Shown: positions 18,415 to 27,666, counted from the stretch's first letter. The stretch is 64,000 nucleotides of DNA from Methylocapsa sp. S129 (GCF_009765995.1 NZ_LMUI01000042.1:406592-470591), one strand, 5' to 3'. Numbers and translations are program-made. The notes: generated by a model not told the origin, from the sequence alone.

Positions 18415-18442
18415 TGACGATCGAGCGGATGCGATTTTGACA
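18415..18442 (-). promoter_or_regulatory. Candidate ECF42-type promoter of DGPF gene 2
   Basis: On the minus strand, TGTCAAAA (18435-18442) is followed after 12 bases by CGATCGTC (18415-18422), 46 bases before the start at 18369. The block aligns with 17847-17873, and the flanking bases (a GGTTTCCCATT segment upstream, GCGGGGCCTGACGCC downstream) are conserved too. Inferred from the shared blocks and the nearby ECF42 gene. Confidence 0.5.
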
Positions 18443-18497
18443 GGGGGCCGAAAGAATATTTAACCGGGCGTGAGAAGAATGGGAAACCGGCGCGCTC

Positions 18498-18526
18498 CCC
18501 TTCTCCCGCCGGAGGCGGGAGAAGGG
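18498..18526. repeat. REP-like hairpin
   Basis: CCTTCTCCCGC and GCGGGAGAAGG arms around a short GGAG-type loop, the same unit as the pair at 8418-8588. It lies between the divergent DGPF and beta-oxidation genes. Confidence 0.75.
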
Positions 18527-18614
18527 GAGCGCGCGCAGCCTCGCTCGATTGCGTCGAAGCAACCGCCCCATTAATGATGCTGCCCGAGGAAACGAGTCTA
18601 AGCGGAGCGGAAAA

Positions 18615-20729
18615 ATGCCAGACGATGCTGTCGCGTCCGCGGTCCGGATCGAGAATCGCGGCGATGTCGCGCTGATCCTGATCGACAATCCGCCGGTCAA
18701 CGCGTCCTCGCAGGCGGTTCGCAAAGGTCTGGTCACGGCGATCGAGGCGGCTAATAAGGACGCGGCCGTCGCGGCGATCGTCATCGCTTGCGAGGGGCGT
18801 ACGTTCGTCGCGGGCGCCGACATCCGTGAATTCGGCAAGCCGCCGCTGCCGCCGGCGCTGCCCGATGTCCTGACGATCGTCGAAGCCTCGGGCAAACCTG
18901 TCGTCGCCGCGGTCCATGGCACCGCGCTCGGCGGCGGCTTCGAGCTGGCGCTCGCCTGTCACGCCCGCGTGCTCGACCCCGGCGCGATTGTCGGCCTGCC
19001 GGAAGTCAAGCTCGGCCTCATTCCCGGCGCCGGCGGCACGCAGCGCCTGCCGCGCCTGATCGGCGTCCGCGCCGCGATCGATCTCGCGGCGAGCGGCCGG
19101 CAGGTCAAGGCGGATGAAGCGCTGGCGCTCGGAATCGCCGATTCCCTCGCCGCCGGCGATCTGCGCGACAGCGCGATTGCTCTCGCCCGTTCGCTTGTCG
19201 GGCGCCCGATCCGCCGCCTGAGCGAGCTTGCGCCGTCGCCCTTCGATCGCGCCGAAATCGACGCCGCGCTGGCCGGAATCGCGCAGAAATCGCGCGGCCA
19301 GGCCTCGCCTTTGGTCGCCGCGCGGACCGTGCTGCTCGCCGCCGAACTGCCCTTCGCCGAGGGCATGGCGCGCGAGCGCGCGGCCTTCATCGAATGCCTG
19401 CAGAGCGACCAGTCGAAGGCGATGCGCTACGTCTTCATGGCGGAGCGGGAAGCGCCGCGCGCGCCGCAGCTTGAGGGCATCGCGCCGCGCAAGGTCGAAC
19501 GCGTCGGCATCATCGGCGCCGGCACGATGGGGGCGGGGATCGCGGTCGCCTTCACCGACGGGGGCTTTTCCGTCATTGTGGTCGAGACCAGCGAGGCGGC
19601 CGTCGAGGCCGGGCGCAAGCGCATTGCTGCGCCCTGGGACCGCCAGCTCAAATCGGGACGCCTCACCGCCAGTCAGCACGAGGCGCGCAGCGCCAGCGTC
19701 GCGGTGGGGAGCGATTTTGCAGCGCTTGCCGCTTGCGATCTCGTCGTCGAGGCGGCGTTCGAGGATATGGACGTCAAGAAGGACATTTTCGCGCGCCTCG
19801 GCGCCATCGCCAAGCCGGGCGCGGTCCTCGCCACCAATACATCCTATCTCGATGTTGGAATCATCGCGCAAGCGAGCGGCCGGCCAGGCGATGTGATCGG
19901 GCTGCATTTCTTTTCGCCCGCCAATGTCATGCGCCTCGTCGAAGTCGTCGAAGCGCCGGCCAGCGCCAAGGATGCGGTCGCCACCGGCGTCGCCGTCGCC
20001 AAGAAGCTTGGTAAGATCGCCGTTGTCTGCGGCGTTTGCGACGGCTTCATCGGCAATCGCATCCTCGCCCATTGGCGCCCGATCGTCGATATGATGGTCG
20101 AGGACGGCGCGGCGCCGCAAGGGGTGGATGGCGCGCTGGAGGAATTCGGTTTTGCGATGGGGCCCTATGCGGTCGGCGACCTTGCCGGCCTCGATATCGG
20201 CTGGGCGCGGCGCAAGCGCCTCGCGCCGACGCTGAACCCGAATGTGCGCTACGCCTCGACCATCGCCGACGAGCTTTGCGCGCTCGGCCGCTTCGGCCAG
20301 AAGACGGGGGCGGGCTGGTACAGCTATTCCGGCGGCAAGAAAGCGCTCGATCCCCTGGTGAGCGGGCTCATCGACAAGGTGCGCGCCCAAAAGCATCGCG
20401 AACAGCGTGTGTTTTCCAACGACACGATCCAGCGGCTGGTGCGCGCGGCGATCGTCAACGAAGGCGCGAAGGTCCTGAGCGATGGCATCGCGCGTCGCGC
20501 GCTCGACATCGACGTCGTGCTGATCAGCGGCTACGGTTATCCCGCCTGGCGCGGCGGCCCGATGTTCGAAGCCGATGCGCTTGGACTTGGGCGGATCCTC
20601 GCCGATATAGAGGAGGCGCATGCCTTCGCTGGCGCGGGCTATGAGCCTGCGCCGCTGATCGTCAGCCTCGCGCGCGCCGATCGCCGTTTCGCCGATCTCG
20701 CGCCGGGCGAGGCGGCGGGCGGACAGTAA
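18615..20729 (+). CDS. Fatty acid oxidation multifunctional protein: enoyl-CoA hydratase / 3-hydroxyacyl-CoA dehydrogenase
   Basis: A 704-residue bifunctional beta-oxidation enzyme that hydrates enoyl-CoA and oxidises the 3-hydroxyacyl-CoA with NAD. Residues 1-190 form the crotonase domain: GTALGGGFELALACH (oxyanion hole) and GLPEVKLGLIPGAGGTQRLP. At about 295 the dehydrogenase begins with VGIIGAGTMGAGIAVAF, then a C-terminal 3HCDH domain (CDGFIGNRIL; GYGYPAWRGGPM). Start at the ATG at 18615, behind AGCGGAGCGG, rather than an in-frame ATG at 18549. The thiolase gene 16 bases downstream completes the cycle. Short-chain or aromatic-derived acyl-CoAs are possible substrates. Confidence 0.93.
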   Translation: MPDDAVASAVRIENRGDVALILIDNPPVNASSQAVRKGLVTAIEAANKDAAVAAIVIACEGRTFVAGADIREFGKPPLPPALPDVLTIVEASGKPVVAAVHGTALGGGFELALACHARVLDPGAIVGLPEVKLGLIPGAGGTQRLPRLIGVRAAIDLAASGRQVKADEALALGIADSLAAGDLRDSAIALARSLVGRPIRRLSELAPSPFDRAEIDAALAGIAQKSRGQASPLVAARTVLLAAELPFAEGMARERAAFIECLQSDQSKAMRYVFMAEREAPRAPQLEGIAPRKVERVGIIGAGTMGAGIAVAFTDGGFSVIVVETSEAAVEAGRKRIAAPWDRQLKSGRLTASQHEARSASVAVGSDFAALAACDLVVEAAFEDMDVKKDIFARLGAIAKPGAVLATNTSYLDVGIIAQASGRPGDVIGLHFFSPANVMRLVEVVEAPASAKDAVATGVAVAKKLGKIAVVCGVCDGFIGNRILAHWRPIVDMMVEDGAAPQGVDGALEEFGFAMGPYAVGDLAGLDIGWARRKRLAPTLNPNVRYASTIADELCALGRFGQKTGAGWYSYSGGKKALDPLVSGLIDKVRAQKHREQRVFSNDTIQRLVRAAIVNEGAKVLSDGIARRALDIDVVLISGYGYPAWRGGPMFEADALGLGRILADIEEAHAFAGAGYEPAPLIVSLARADRRFADLAPGEAAGGQ

Positions 20730-20745
20730 TCATGGAGCTTGTGAC

Positions 20746-21948
20746 ATGACCGAAGCATTCCTCTGCGAAGGCGCACGCACGCCGGTCGGCCGTTATGGCG
20801 GCGCGCTGTCGTCCGTGCGGCCGGACGATCTGCTCGGGCACGCCATCAGGGCGGTCCTCGCCAAGGCGCCGGGCCTCGATCCCCATGCGATCGATGATGT
20901 GTTCGCCGGCTGCGCCAATCAGGCGGGCGAGGATAACCGGAACGTCGCGCGCATGGCGGGCCTACTCGCCGGCCTACCGACGAGCGTTCCGGGCGCGACG
21001 ATCAACCGCCTGTGCGGTTCGGGCCTCGATGCGATCGGCACCGCGGCGCGGGCGATCCGCGCCGGCGAGATCGATGTCGCCATCGCAGGGGGCGTCGAAT
21101 CCATGTCGCGCGCGCCTTTCGTGCAGGGCAAGGCGGCCGAGGCTTTTTCGCGCCATGTCGAAGTCTATGACACGACGATCGGCTGGCGCTTCGTCAATCC
21201 GCTGATGAAGGCGCAATATGGCGTCGATTCGATGCCCGAGACTGGCGAGAACGTCGCCGAGGAATTCCAGATTTCGCGCGCCGATCAGGACGCCTTCGCG
21301 CTGCGCAGCCAGGCGCGCGCCGCCGCCGCGCAAAAGAATGGCCGGCTGGCGCGCGAGATTGCGCCCGTCGAAATCAAGGACCGGAAGGGCAATGTCACGC
21401 TCGTCGAGCGCGACGAGCATCCGCGCGAGACCAGCCTCGACAAACTCGCCGCTCTGCCCACGCCCTTCCGCAAGGGCGGCACGGTGACGGCGGGCAACGC
21501 CTCAGGCGTCAACGACGGCGCCGCCGCCGTGATTGTCGCCTCGGGTGAGGCGGTCAAGCGCTTCGGGCTGAAGCCGCTGGCGCGCATCATCGGCCTGGCC
21601 ACGGCGGGCGTCGCGCCGCGCATCATGGGCTATGGCCCCCTGCCGGCGACGGTGAAGCTAATGGAGCGGCTGGGTCTCAAGATCGGCGATTTCGGCGTGA
21701 TCGAACTGAACGAAGCCTTCGCCTCGCAGGCCCTCGCCGTCTTGCGCGGGCTGCATCTGCCCGACGATGCGCCGCATGTGAACCCCAACGGCGGCGCCAT
21801 CGCCATCGGCCATCCCCTCGGCATGTCGGGCGCGCGCCTTGCGCTGACCGCTGCGATCGAAATGAACGATCGCGACGCGCGGCGTGCGCTGGCGACGATG
21901 TGCATCGGGGTCGGGCAGGGGATCGCGCTGGCGCTGGAGAAGGCGTGA
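20746..21948 (+). CDS. Thiolase, beta-ketoadipyl-CoA / acetyl-CoA acyltransferase type
   Basis: A 400-residue thiolase cleaving 3-oxoacyl-CoA with CoA. The nucleophile is Cys90 in NRLCGSG; the C-terminal motifs GGAIAIGHPLGMSGAR and CIGVGQG hold the catalytic His and second Cys. GCANQAGEDNRNVARMA near residue 55 is characteristic of the PcaF/PaaJ subgroup (3-oxoadipyl-CoA thiolase), so aromatic-ring catabolism is possible as well as general beta-oxidation. No pca or paa genes are nearby. Probably one operon with the hydratase/dehydrogenase. Confidence 0.92.
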   Translation: MTEAFLCEGARTPVGRYGGALSSVRPDDLLGHAIRAVLAKAPGLDPHAIDDVFAGCANQAGEDNRNVARMAGLLAGLPTSVPGATINRLCGSGLDAIGTAARAIRAGEIDVAIAGGVESMSRAPFVQGKAAEAFSRHVEVYDTTIGWRFVNPLMKAQYGVDSMPETGENVAEEFQISRADQDAFALRSQARAAAAQKNGRLAREIAPVEIKDRKGNVTLVERDEHPRETSLDKLAALPTPFRKGGTVTAGNASGVNDGAAAVIVASGEAVKRFGLKPLARIIGLATAGVAPRIMGYGPLPATVKLMERLGLKIGDFGVIELNEAFASQALAVLRGLHLPDDAPHVNPNGGAIAIGHPLGMSGARLALTAAIEMNDRDARRALATMCIGVGQGIALALEKA

Positions 21949-22086
21949 GGGGAGGGAGCAGGAGGCCAAAATGGACCTCCGGGGCTCGGCCCGCTCGGCT
22001 TCGGCAACGCGCTTCCTTGTTCCCTGGCCCGATTTGTGAGCCTATCGTTCGCCAGAAATGTCATTCTGACGACAGTGAGCCATCGT

Positions 22087-23178
22087 ATGAACGAAGAAAG
22101 CGGGAAAGCCGAGCAAGTCGAGACGCTTCTCGCCACGCCCGATCTGGCCGACGCCCTCGACAGCGAGGCGTTCAGGCGTTTTCTCGATCAAATTCCGATC
22201 GCCATCATTATCGCTGAAATGAAGGATCCCGAACGGATCGTCTACGCCAATCCGGAATTTGAGAAACTGTCCGGGCAGGCCGCGTCCGAAGTGACGGGAA
22301 AGCGGTGGAGCATTCTCAAGGGCCGTGGCGATGCGGAGAGCGAGACGCGCGACCTTGGCGCGGCCATCGTCGAGTCGACCGATTTCGTCGCGACATTCAA
22401 GATCGAACGCGGGGATCAGGAGTTTTCCATCGTCGACGCCTATTCCAATGTCATCGAGGATGATGACGGGAAGCCTTGCTATCGGCTCGCCGCGCTGGTG
22501 GATGTCGGCGCGCACGGGCAGGAGCGCGAAGAGCTTGAGCGTGCGGTTCGCGAAAAAGACACGCTGCTGATGGAGGTCCAGCACCGGGTCAAGAACAATC
22601 TGCAGATGATCACGGCGCTGATGCGAATCGAGGCCAGGAACGCGCGCGGGCGTATGGACACCGCGCCTTTCGAACGTCTGGCGGGGCGGATCGAATCGAT
22701 CCAGCACCTCTACGCTCTGTTGGCGGATCACGGGCCGAAAGATGAGATCGACCTTGGCGTCTATCTCAGCAAGATCGCTTCTTCGGTGTTGAGTTCGCAC
22801 GCGGTCGAGGGCATCCGGCTCGATCTGAAGCTCGATCCTTATCCGGTGTCGGTGAATGTCGCGATGCCGACGGGGCTGGTGGTCAATGAGCTTCTGACAA
22901 ACGCCTTGAAACATGCGTTCGCCGGCCGCGACAGCGGCGCGATCACGCTGAACAGCCTGTCCGATGGCAACGGTTGCCGCATTGTCATCGCCGACAATGG
23001 AATCGGCCTTCCCGAGGGAATCGTGTGGCCCGAGCGCGGCAAACTTAGCGCGTTGATCGTCCAATCCCTGCGCGAGAACGCGAAGGCGAGCGTCGAGACC
23101 GAATCGAGCCCCGGAAAGGGCACACGCACGACAATCGTCTTCTCGCGCGCGGCCGCGGCGCCGCAATCAGCGGACTGA
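22087..23178 (+). CDS. PAS-domain sensor histidine kinase, HisKA_2 family
   Basis: A soluble kinase of about 363 residues. Residues 25-150 hold a PAS domain (FLDQIPIAIIIAEMKDPERI; YANPEFEKLSG), suggesting small-ligand, flavin or light sensing. The phosphoacceptor region MEVQHRVKNNLQMITALM is of the HisKA_2 type, and the ATPase domain shows NELLTNALKHAF, DNGIGLP and GKGTRTTIVF. The in-frame ATG at 22036 is possible, but the ATG at 22087 begins the likely protein (MNEESGKAEQ). No response regulator is adjacent, so the partner is unknown; such kinases often feed the general stress response in alphaproteobacteria. Confidence 0.87.
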   Translation: MNEESGKAEQVETLLATPDLADALDSEAFRRFLDQIPIAIIIAEMKDPERIVYANPEFEKLSGQAASEVTGKRWSILKGRGDAESETRDLGAAIVESTDFVATFKIERGDQEFSIVDAYSNVIEDDDGKPCYRLAALVDVGAHGQEREELERAVREKDTLLMEVQHRVKNNLQMITALMRIEARNARGRMDTAPFERLAGRIESIQHLYALLADHGPKDEIDLGVYLSKIASSVLSSHAVEGIRLDLKLDPYPVSVNVAMPTGLVVNELLTNALKHAFAGRDSGAITLNSLSDGNGCRIVIADNGIGLPEGIVWPERGKLSALIVQSLRENAKASVETESSPGKGTRTTIVFSRAAAAPQSAD

Positions 23179-23270
23179 TCCCTTTTAGAGCGACGATCGC
23201 GCCGCGCGCGTCTGCGTGAAATTGCGGGCTCAGCCGAAGGACCGGCGCCCGGGCGAAGCTGAATCACGTC

Positions 23271-23297
23271 GATGGCGCGGACGGCGTCCGCGCCATC
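23271..23297. terminator. Strong hairpin between convergent genes
   Basis: GATGGCGCGGAC and GTCCGCGCCATC form a perfect 12-bp stem with a three-base loop, between the kinase gene (ends 23178) and the small gene on the other strand (ends 23333). There is no clear T-run, so factor-independent termination is uncertain. Confidence 0.55.
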
Positions 23298-23332
23298 GTC
23301 TGGCGTAGTGGAAAAGCCGCGCCGGCCTGCGG

Positions 23333-23494
23333 TTATTTTTTGGCCTTGGCGTGCTTTTCGGGATCGTTGCGCTGGTCATCGAGGATGCGCGCGGCCATCC
23401 GCTTGATGTCTTCCGGCGTCGCCTTTTCGGGATGCGTCATAAAAACAGCGGCTTTGTGGACAATGTCTTCCTGAGGCTTATGCTTCTCGCTCAT
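23333..23494 (-). CDS. Small conserved-type acidic/basic soluble protein
   Basis: A 53-residue, highly charged protein (MSEKHKPQEDIVHKAAVFMT; TPEDIKRMAARILDDQRNDP; ends with a Lys-rich tail). No membrane segment or cysteine. The ATG at 23494 has a near-perfect ribosome site, GGGAGG, seven bases upstream, supporting a real gene; a longer frame from 23674 is unlikely. Function unknown. Confidence 0.65.
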   Translation of the reverse strand: MSEKHKPQEDIVHKAAVFMTHPEKATPEDIKRMAARILDDQRNDPEKHAKAKK

Positions 23495-23621
23495 TTCAAC
23501 CTCCCGTCCCGTTTCTGATCTGTGAAACCTCCCGCAAATATCGGGCGCGCGCAAGAGCGCTTCGCCCGGATGGGGAAATTCCAGCGACAGTTCATTCCGC
23601 CGACGCGCGTAGCCTGCCGCT

Positions 23622-23876
23622 CTACCGGCCGTCCCGCTCTCTGACGCGCATCGCGAAAACCCGGGTGGGATCATCGCCCAACGGCAGCGCGGAAGCGTCG
23701 CGCAGGTCCTGGCGGGTCAGGCGGATATCGGCAAGCTCGCGGTCGCTCATGCCGGCGAGTTGGCCCATGGCCGCGCGCGCGGCCGCCACGCGAAACGGCC
23801 AGGAGGCGACCCGCTGCAAGGCCGCCCAGGCCGGCGGCGTCGGTGTCGTTTGAAAAACCTGTCTCGAATGGAACAT
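23622..23876 (-). CDS. DUF1127-domain small protein
   Basis: An 84-residue protein ending with the DUF1127 pattern: GQLAGMSDRELADIRLTRQD at about residues 38-57. DUF1127 proteins of alphaproteobacteria are short Arg-rich proteins; some act in phosphate, stress or RNA-turnover control. Divergent from the MocR regulator, whose operator region (23908-23990) lies between, so MocR could also affect this gene. Confidence 0.8.
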   Translation of the reverse strand: MFHSRQVFQTTPTPPAWAALQRVASWPFRVAAARAAMGQLAGMSDRELADIRLTRQDLRDASALPLGDDPTRVFAMRVRERDGR

Positions 23877-23907
23877 GGCGGCGACCTTGCCTGCATTATT
23901 TCCGACA

Positions 23908-23990
23908 GGATCGTCGAAAACCGCTAGCCATCCCAGAGACAGATGAGTACAGTTTCACCAAACTGTCCGTGATGAAAGCCAATACAGATG
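23908..23990 (+). promoter_or_regulatory. MocR autoregulatory region
   Basis: Contains the inverted repeat ACAGTTT-CACC-AAACTGT (23949-23966), and ATACAG at 23982 just before the ATG at 23988. AAACTGT and ATACAG are 22 bases apart, two helical turns. The same blocks at the same spacing recur at 31427-31509 before the EamA gene. MocR-family proteins bind such direct or inverted repeats near their own starts; that they do so here is inferred. Confidence 0.6.
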
Positions 23991-25403
23991 CTTGATCGCC
24001 AATCGCCCGAGAGCCGTGGTCCGACGCTCGCCGCCTCCGTCGTCGCCGCCATTCAGGGCCGCATCGACAGCCGGTCTCTTGCGCCCGGCGCCCGGCTGCC
24101 CTCGGTGCGCGGCTTTGCGGAAACGATGAAGGTTTCGAAATCGACGGTAGTCGAGGCCTATGACCGGCTCATCGCCGAGGGGGCCATTGTCGCGCGGCGC
24201 GGCTCGGGCTTTTACGTCGCCGGGCCGACGCGGCCGCTCTCGCTCGCCGCGCTTGGTCCGCAGCTCGAGCGCGCCATCGATCCGCTCTGGCTGATGCGCC
24301 AGTCCCTGCAATCGGGCCCCGATGTGTTGAAGCCGGGGTCGGGCTGGCTGCCTGATTCATGGATGCCCGATCTCAGTATCCAGCGCGGCCTGCGCACGCT
24401 GGCGCGCGGCCCGTCGGCCGCCCGCATCCAATATGACGCGCCGCTCGGCTTCGCCCCCTTGCGTCTGCATCATGCAAGGCGCCTCGCCGAGCGCGGGGTG
24501 ATGGCCGAGCCCGATCACATCCTGCTCACCGATTCGGCCTCGCAATCGCTCGACATGTTGTGCCGATTCCTGCTGGAGCCCGGCGACACCGTGCTGGTCG
24601 ACGACCCCTGCTATTTCAATTTCCTGGCGCTGCTGCGGGCCCATCGCGTGAAGGCTGTCGGCGTCCCTTTCACGCCCGAGGGACCTGATGTCGAGGCTTT
24701 CGCGCGCATTCTGGCCGCCCACAAGCCGCGCTTCTATCTGACCATTGCGGGGCTGCATAATCCGACCGGGGCGACGATATCGCCGGTCGTCGCCCATCGC
24801 GTGCTGAAGCTCGCCGAGAAGCATGACACGATCATTATCGAAGACGATATTTTCGCCGATTTCGAACCCGAGCCCGCGCCCCGTTTCGCCGGCTTCGACG
24901 GATTCGATCGGGTGATCCAGGTCGGCAGTCTTTCCAAAACCGTCTCGGCGGCGATCCGCTGCGGCTATATCGTGGCGAGGCCAGAATGGATCGAACAGCT
25001 TGTCGATCTCAAACTCGCCATCAGCCAGGGCAACGGTCATTTATCGGCGGCGCTGCTGCATCGCCTGCTGGCCGACGGCGGCCACCGGCGCCATCTCGTC
25101 GGGCTGCGCGCCAAGCTCTCGGGCGCGATGGGGCAGACGATCCGCCGCCTCGGCGTCCTTGGCCTCAAGCCATGGGTCGAGCCGCGCGGCGGCCTGTTCT
25201 TGTGGGCGCGGCTGCCCGACGGCCTCGACGCCGCCGACATCGCGCGCCATGGCCTGAAAAACGACGTGGTCTTCGCGCCGGGCAATGTGTTCAGCCTATC
25301 GCAAGGCGGGCGCGCGTTCCTGCGTTTCAATGTGGCGCTTTGCGCGCATCCGCGCATTTTCGAAGTGCTCGAAGAGGCGATGGCGGCGCGGCCGCCGGGC
25401 TGA
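23988..25403 (+). CDS. MocR/PdxR-family regulator (GntR HTH fused to aminotransferase-like domain)
   Basis: A 471-residue chimeric regulator. Residues 10-78 are a GntR-type winged helix (GARLPSVRGFAETMKVSKST; EAYDRLIAEGAIVARRGSGF). Residues 110-465 are a fold-type I PLP domain: DSASQSLDMLCRFLLEPGDT, DDIFADFEPEP, and the PLP-lysine motif GSLSKTVSAAIRCGY. Family members sense PLP or amino compounds and regulate neighbouring transport or metabolic genes. The operator-like block before it is duplicated at the EamA exporter gene 7.5 kb away, so that exporter is a plausible target. Confidence 0.92.
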   Translation: MLDRQSPESRGPTLAASVVAAIQGRIDSRSLAPGARLPSVRGFAETMKVSKSTVVEAYDRLIAEGAIVARRGSGFYVAGPTRPLSLAALGPQLERAIDPLWLMRQSLQSGPDVLKPGSGWLPDSWMPDLSIQRGLRTLARGPSAARIQYDAPLGFAPLRLHHARRLAERGVMAEPDHILLTDSASQSLDMLCRFLLEPGDTVLVDDPCYFNFLALLRAHRVKAVGVPFTPEGPDVEAFARILAAHKPRFYLTIAGLHNPTGATISPVVAHRVLKLAEKHDTIIIEDDIFADFEPEPAPRFAGFDGFDRVIQVGSLSKTVSAAIRCGYIVARPEWIEQLVDLKLAISQGNGHLSAALLHRLLADGGHRRHLVGLRAKLSGAMGQTIRRLGVLGLKPWVEPRGGLFLWARLPDGLDAADIARHGLKNDVVFAPGNVFSLSQGGRAFLRFNVALCAHPRIFEVLEEAMAARPPG

Positions 25404-25760
25404 TCAATACGGGCCGCGCGATGCGATATCGTCGATGATTCCGCTCAGTTGCGCGTTGCGCGCCGCATAGGCCTGGGTCAAGCAGGCGACGTCGCCGCCG
25501 CATGCTTCGCGCGTCTTCAGCCATTGCAATTGCGCATCGCCGATATCGCCGCGCTGGCCCATCGCGACCAGCGACATCGAAATGCCAAACAGCGTCGCCA
25601 TCCGCGCCTCCGCTTGGCCAAGCGCATAGTTTCGGCAGATGGCCTGTTGCGCGGGCGAAGCGGCTTTGGCGCAGTTGATCGGGGCATAATCGGCGCCGAG
25701 CGCCAGGGACGGCGAGCACAGGACGCAAGCCGCGATCGCGGCGGATAGCAGACGCGTCAT
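25404..25760 (-). CDS. Secreted LprI / DUF1311-like protein
   Basis: A 118-residue secreted protein with a signal peptide (residues 1-22, ending SLALGA) and four cysteines in the mature part: INCAKAASPAQQAICRNYAL, then REACGGDVACLTQAYAARNA. Two disulfides and the C-x2-5-A..Q..IC pattern match the lysozyme-inhibitor LprI N-terminal family (PF07007). A protective role against lysozyme is possible but unproven here. Start at 25760 (GGAGAG upstream). Its stop abuts the convergent MocR gene. Confidence 0.75.
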   Translation of the reverse strand: MTRLLSAAIAACVLCSPSLALGADYAPINCAKAASPAQQAICRNYALGQAEARMATLFGISMSLVAMGQRGDIGDAQLQWLKTREACGGDVACLTQAYAARNAQLSGIIDDIASRGPY

Positions 25761-25848
25761 TGAACTCTCCATGCGCCGCGCGAGCGGCTGGCTGACGAGC
25801 CTATGGCCGCACCCGCCGACGCGTCAACACAGCGGCCGCCGGCCCGAT

Positions 25849-27459
25849 TCACGCGGCGTGCGCGGCCTTGGCTTGCCGCTCCGCCAGCCGGGCCGCTTCC
25901 GCGCTATCGAGATAGCGGTCGGCGGCGTCCTTGGGCATTGGGGCGCCGAAGAAATAACCCTGGCCGAAATTGCAGCCCTGGTCGGAGAGCCAATCGAGGC
26001 TCGTCGCTGTTTCGATGCCCTCGGCGGTCGTCTGCAGGCTCAGGCTGGCGCCCAGTTGAATGATGGCGTCGACGAGCTTGGCGCGCTCGCTTCCTTGCTT
26101 GAGCGAGGTGACGTAGCTCCTGTCGATCTTGAGCTTGTTGAAGCGCAATTCCCTGAGGTGATAGAGGCTCGAATAGCCGGTGCCGAAATCGTCGAGAGCG
26201 ATCTTGACGCCGGAGTTTTGCAGCGACGTAAGGGTGGAGCGCGCGGCCTCCAGATCGTTGATGAGCGCCGTTTCGGTGATTTCGACTTCGAGCCGGCTGG
26301 GCGTGAAGCCGGTCTCGGCAAGGATGCCGAGGATTCGTTCGGGCAGCCACTGATCTTGCAATTGCTGCGGCGAAATATTGACGGCGAGCTGAAGATGAGG
26401 CGGCCAATTCCTTGCGTCGGAACAGGCCTGGCGCAGCAGGCCGTAAAAGAGATCGGCGATCATTCCGGTCTCCTCGGCAATGGGAATGAAATTGTCAGGC
26501 GCGATCAGCCCTTCGGTGGGATGGTTCCAGCGCGCCAGAACCTCGAAGCCAATCAGGTCTTGCGCCGGCAGCGAAACGATCGGCTGAAAGTAGGGCGCGA
26601 TTTCGCCGCGGGTGATCGCCAGCCGGAGATCGGCCTCCAGCCGTGCGCGCGCCTTCAGCGCGACATCCATTTCGGCCTGGAAGAAACGGAAGGCGCCGCG
26701 CCCTTCGCGCTTGCCTTGGTACATCGCGACATCGGCCGCGTGCAGAAGGGCCTCGGGCTCGACGTTTTCAGCGCCCGCCAGAGCGATGCCGATGGTGGCA
26801 CCCACTTCGAGCTGTCCCTCGTTCCAGGGAATCGGGTTGCGCACGGCGGCGATGATCTGCTGCGCCAAGCGGATCAGCGCATCGCGATCGCTCTCATAAG
26901 GCACGAGCGCGGCGAATTCATCGCCGCCGAGACGGGCGACCATGCTCTTTGGCGGCGTGAGCGAACGCAGCCGATCGGCGACGGCGCACAGCACCGCATT
27001 GCCGGCGGCATGGCCATGGACATCGTTGACCGGCTTGAACCGGTCGAGATCGATCAGCAGCACCGCGAATTGCTCGCCGGCCTGGCGCGACCGCAGCGAT
27101 TCGGCGAGGGTCTCGTGAAACAGGCGCCGGTTGGCGAGCCCCGTCAGCGCGTCATGACGGGCGATCGATTCAGCCTGCGCCTCCGCTGCGATGCGCGCGT
27201 GCATCGCCCTGCGCAGCAGGAATGATTTACGGATCGCGGCGGCGAAGACGCCCAGGCCCATGCAACCGCTCAGCATGACCAGGTTCATCAGATCGTGAGC
27301 GAGGGCAAAGCGGCTGATCGAGTCGAACACGCCCAGCCGCGCGCCGATGATCCACAGACAGGCGCCCATTGTCATGAGGCTCAACAGTTCGAAGAGCTCG
27401 CCCTGCTCCCAGGAGCCGCGTCTCAGACCGGTCCCGAAACGACCCATATCCATAAGCAA
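25849..27459 (-). CDS. Membrane-bound GGDEF/EAL protein (cyclic-di-GMP turnover)
   Basis: A 536-residue protein with two hydrophobic segments near residues 25-80, a GGDEF domain (about 100-265) and an EAL domain (about 275-525). The active-site motif GGDEF is intact (VARLGGDEFAAL), predicting diguanylate cyclase ability, but no RxxD inhibitory site is visible before it. The EAL motif reads EVL (FEVLARWNHP) and keeps the catalytic Glu; ITETAL, DDFGTGYSSL and TAEGIET are also present, so phosphodiesterase activity is plausible. Which activity dominates is unknown. It could tune motility or surface attachment. Confidence 0.92.
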   Translation of the reverse strand: MLMDMGRFGTGLRRGSWEQGELFELLSLMTMGACLWIIGARLGVFDSISRFALAHDLMNLVMLSGCMGLGVFAAAIRKSFLLRRAMHARIAAEAQAESIARHDALTGLANRRLFHETLAESLRSRQAGEQFAVLLIDLDRFKPVNDVHGHAAGNAVLCAVADRLRSLTPPKSMVARLGGDEFAALVPYESDRDALIRLAQQIIAAVRNPIPWNEGQLEVGATIGIALAGAENVEPEALLHAADVAMYQGKREGRGAFRFFQAEMDVALKARARLEADLRLAITRGEIAPYFQPIVSLPAQDLIGFEVLARWNHPTEGLIAPDNFIPIAEETGMIADLFYGLLRQACSDARNWPPHLQLAVNISPQQLQDQWLPERILGILAETGFTPSRLEVEITETALINDLEAARSTLTSLQNSGVKIALDDFGTGYSSLYHLRELRFNKLKIDRSYVTSLKQGSERAKLVDAIIQLGASLSLQTTAEGIETATSLDWLSDQGCNFGQGYFFGAPMPKDAADRYLDSAEAARLAERQAKAAHAA

Positions 27460-27666
27460 ACCCCACCAGCCGCCCGTTGATAACAGGGCCTATACGGGAG
27501 AACCGGTTAATGGGGAGGAATGAACACGATGCACATGCAATCTATGTGCGTTGTACGGTTAATTGAAACTAATGGGATTTGCGGGAATTCGACGCCGCGC
27601 GGATGGCTGCGGAGATGCGATGGCGGGTTCAAGCGCGCGCGATCGCACACGCCGCCGCGCCCGGCA

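Noticed and set aside
15892-18417. An 841-codon plus-strand open frame
   Set aside because: It lies antisense to the ECF42 and both DGPF genes; its Arg/His/Gly-rich translation is the usual shadow of high-GC coding on the other strand.
18396-20621. A 741-codon minus-strand open frame
   Set aside because: Antisense to the beta-oxidation gene, whose crotonase and dehydrogenase motifs are clear; the shadow translation has no motifs.
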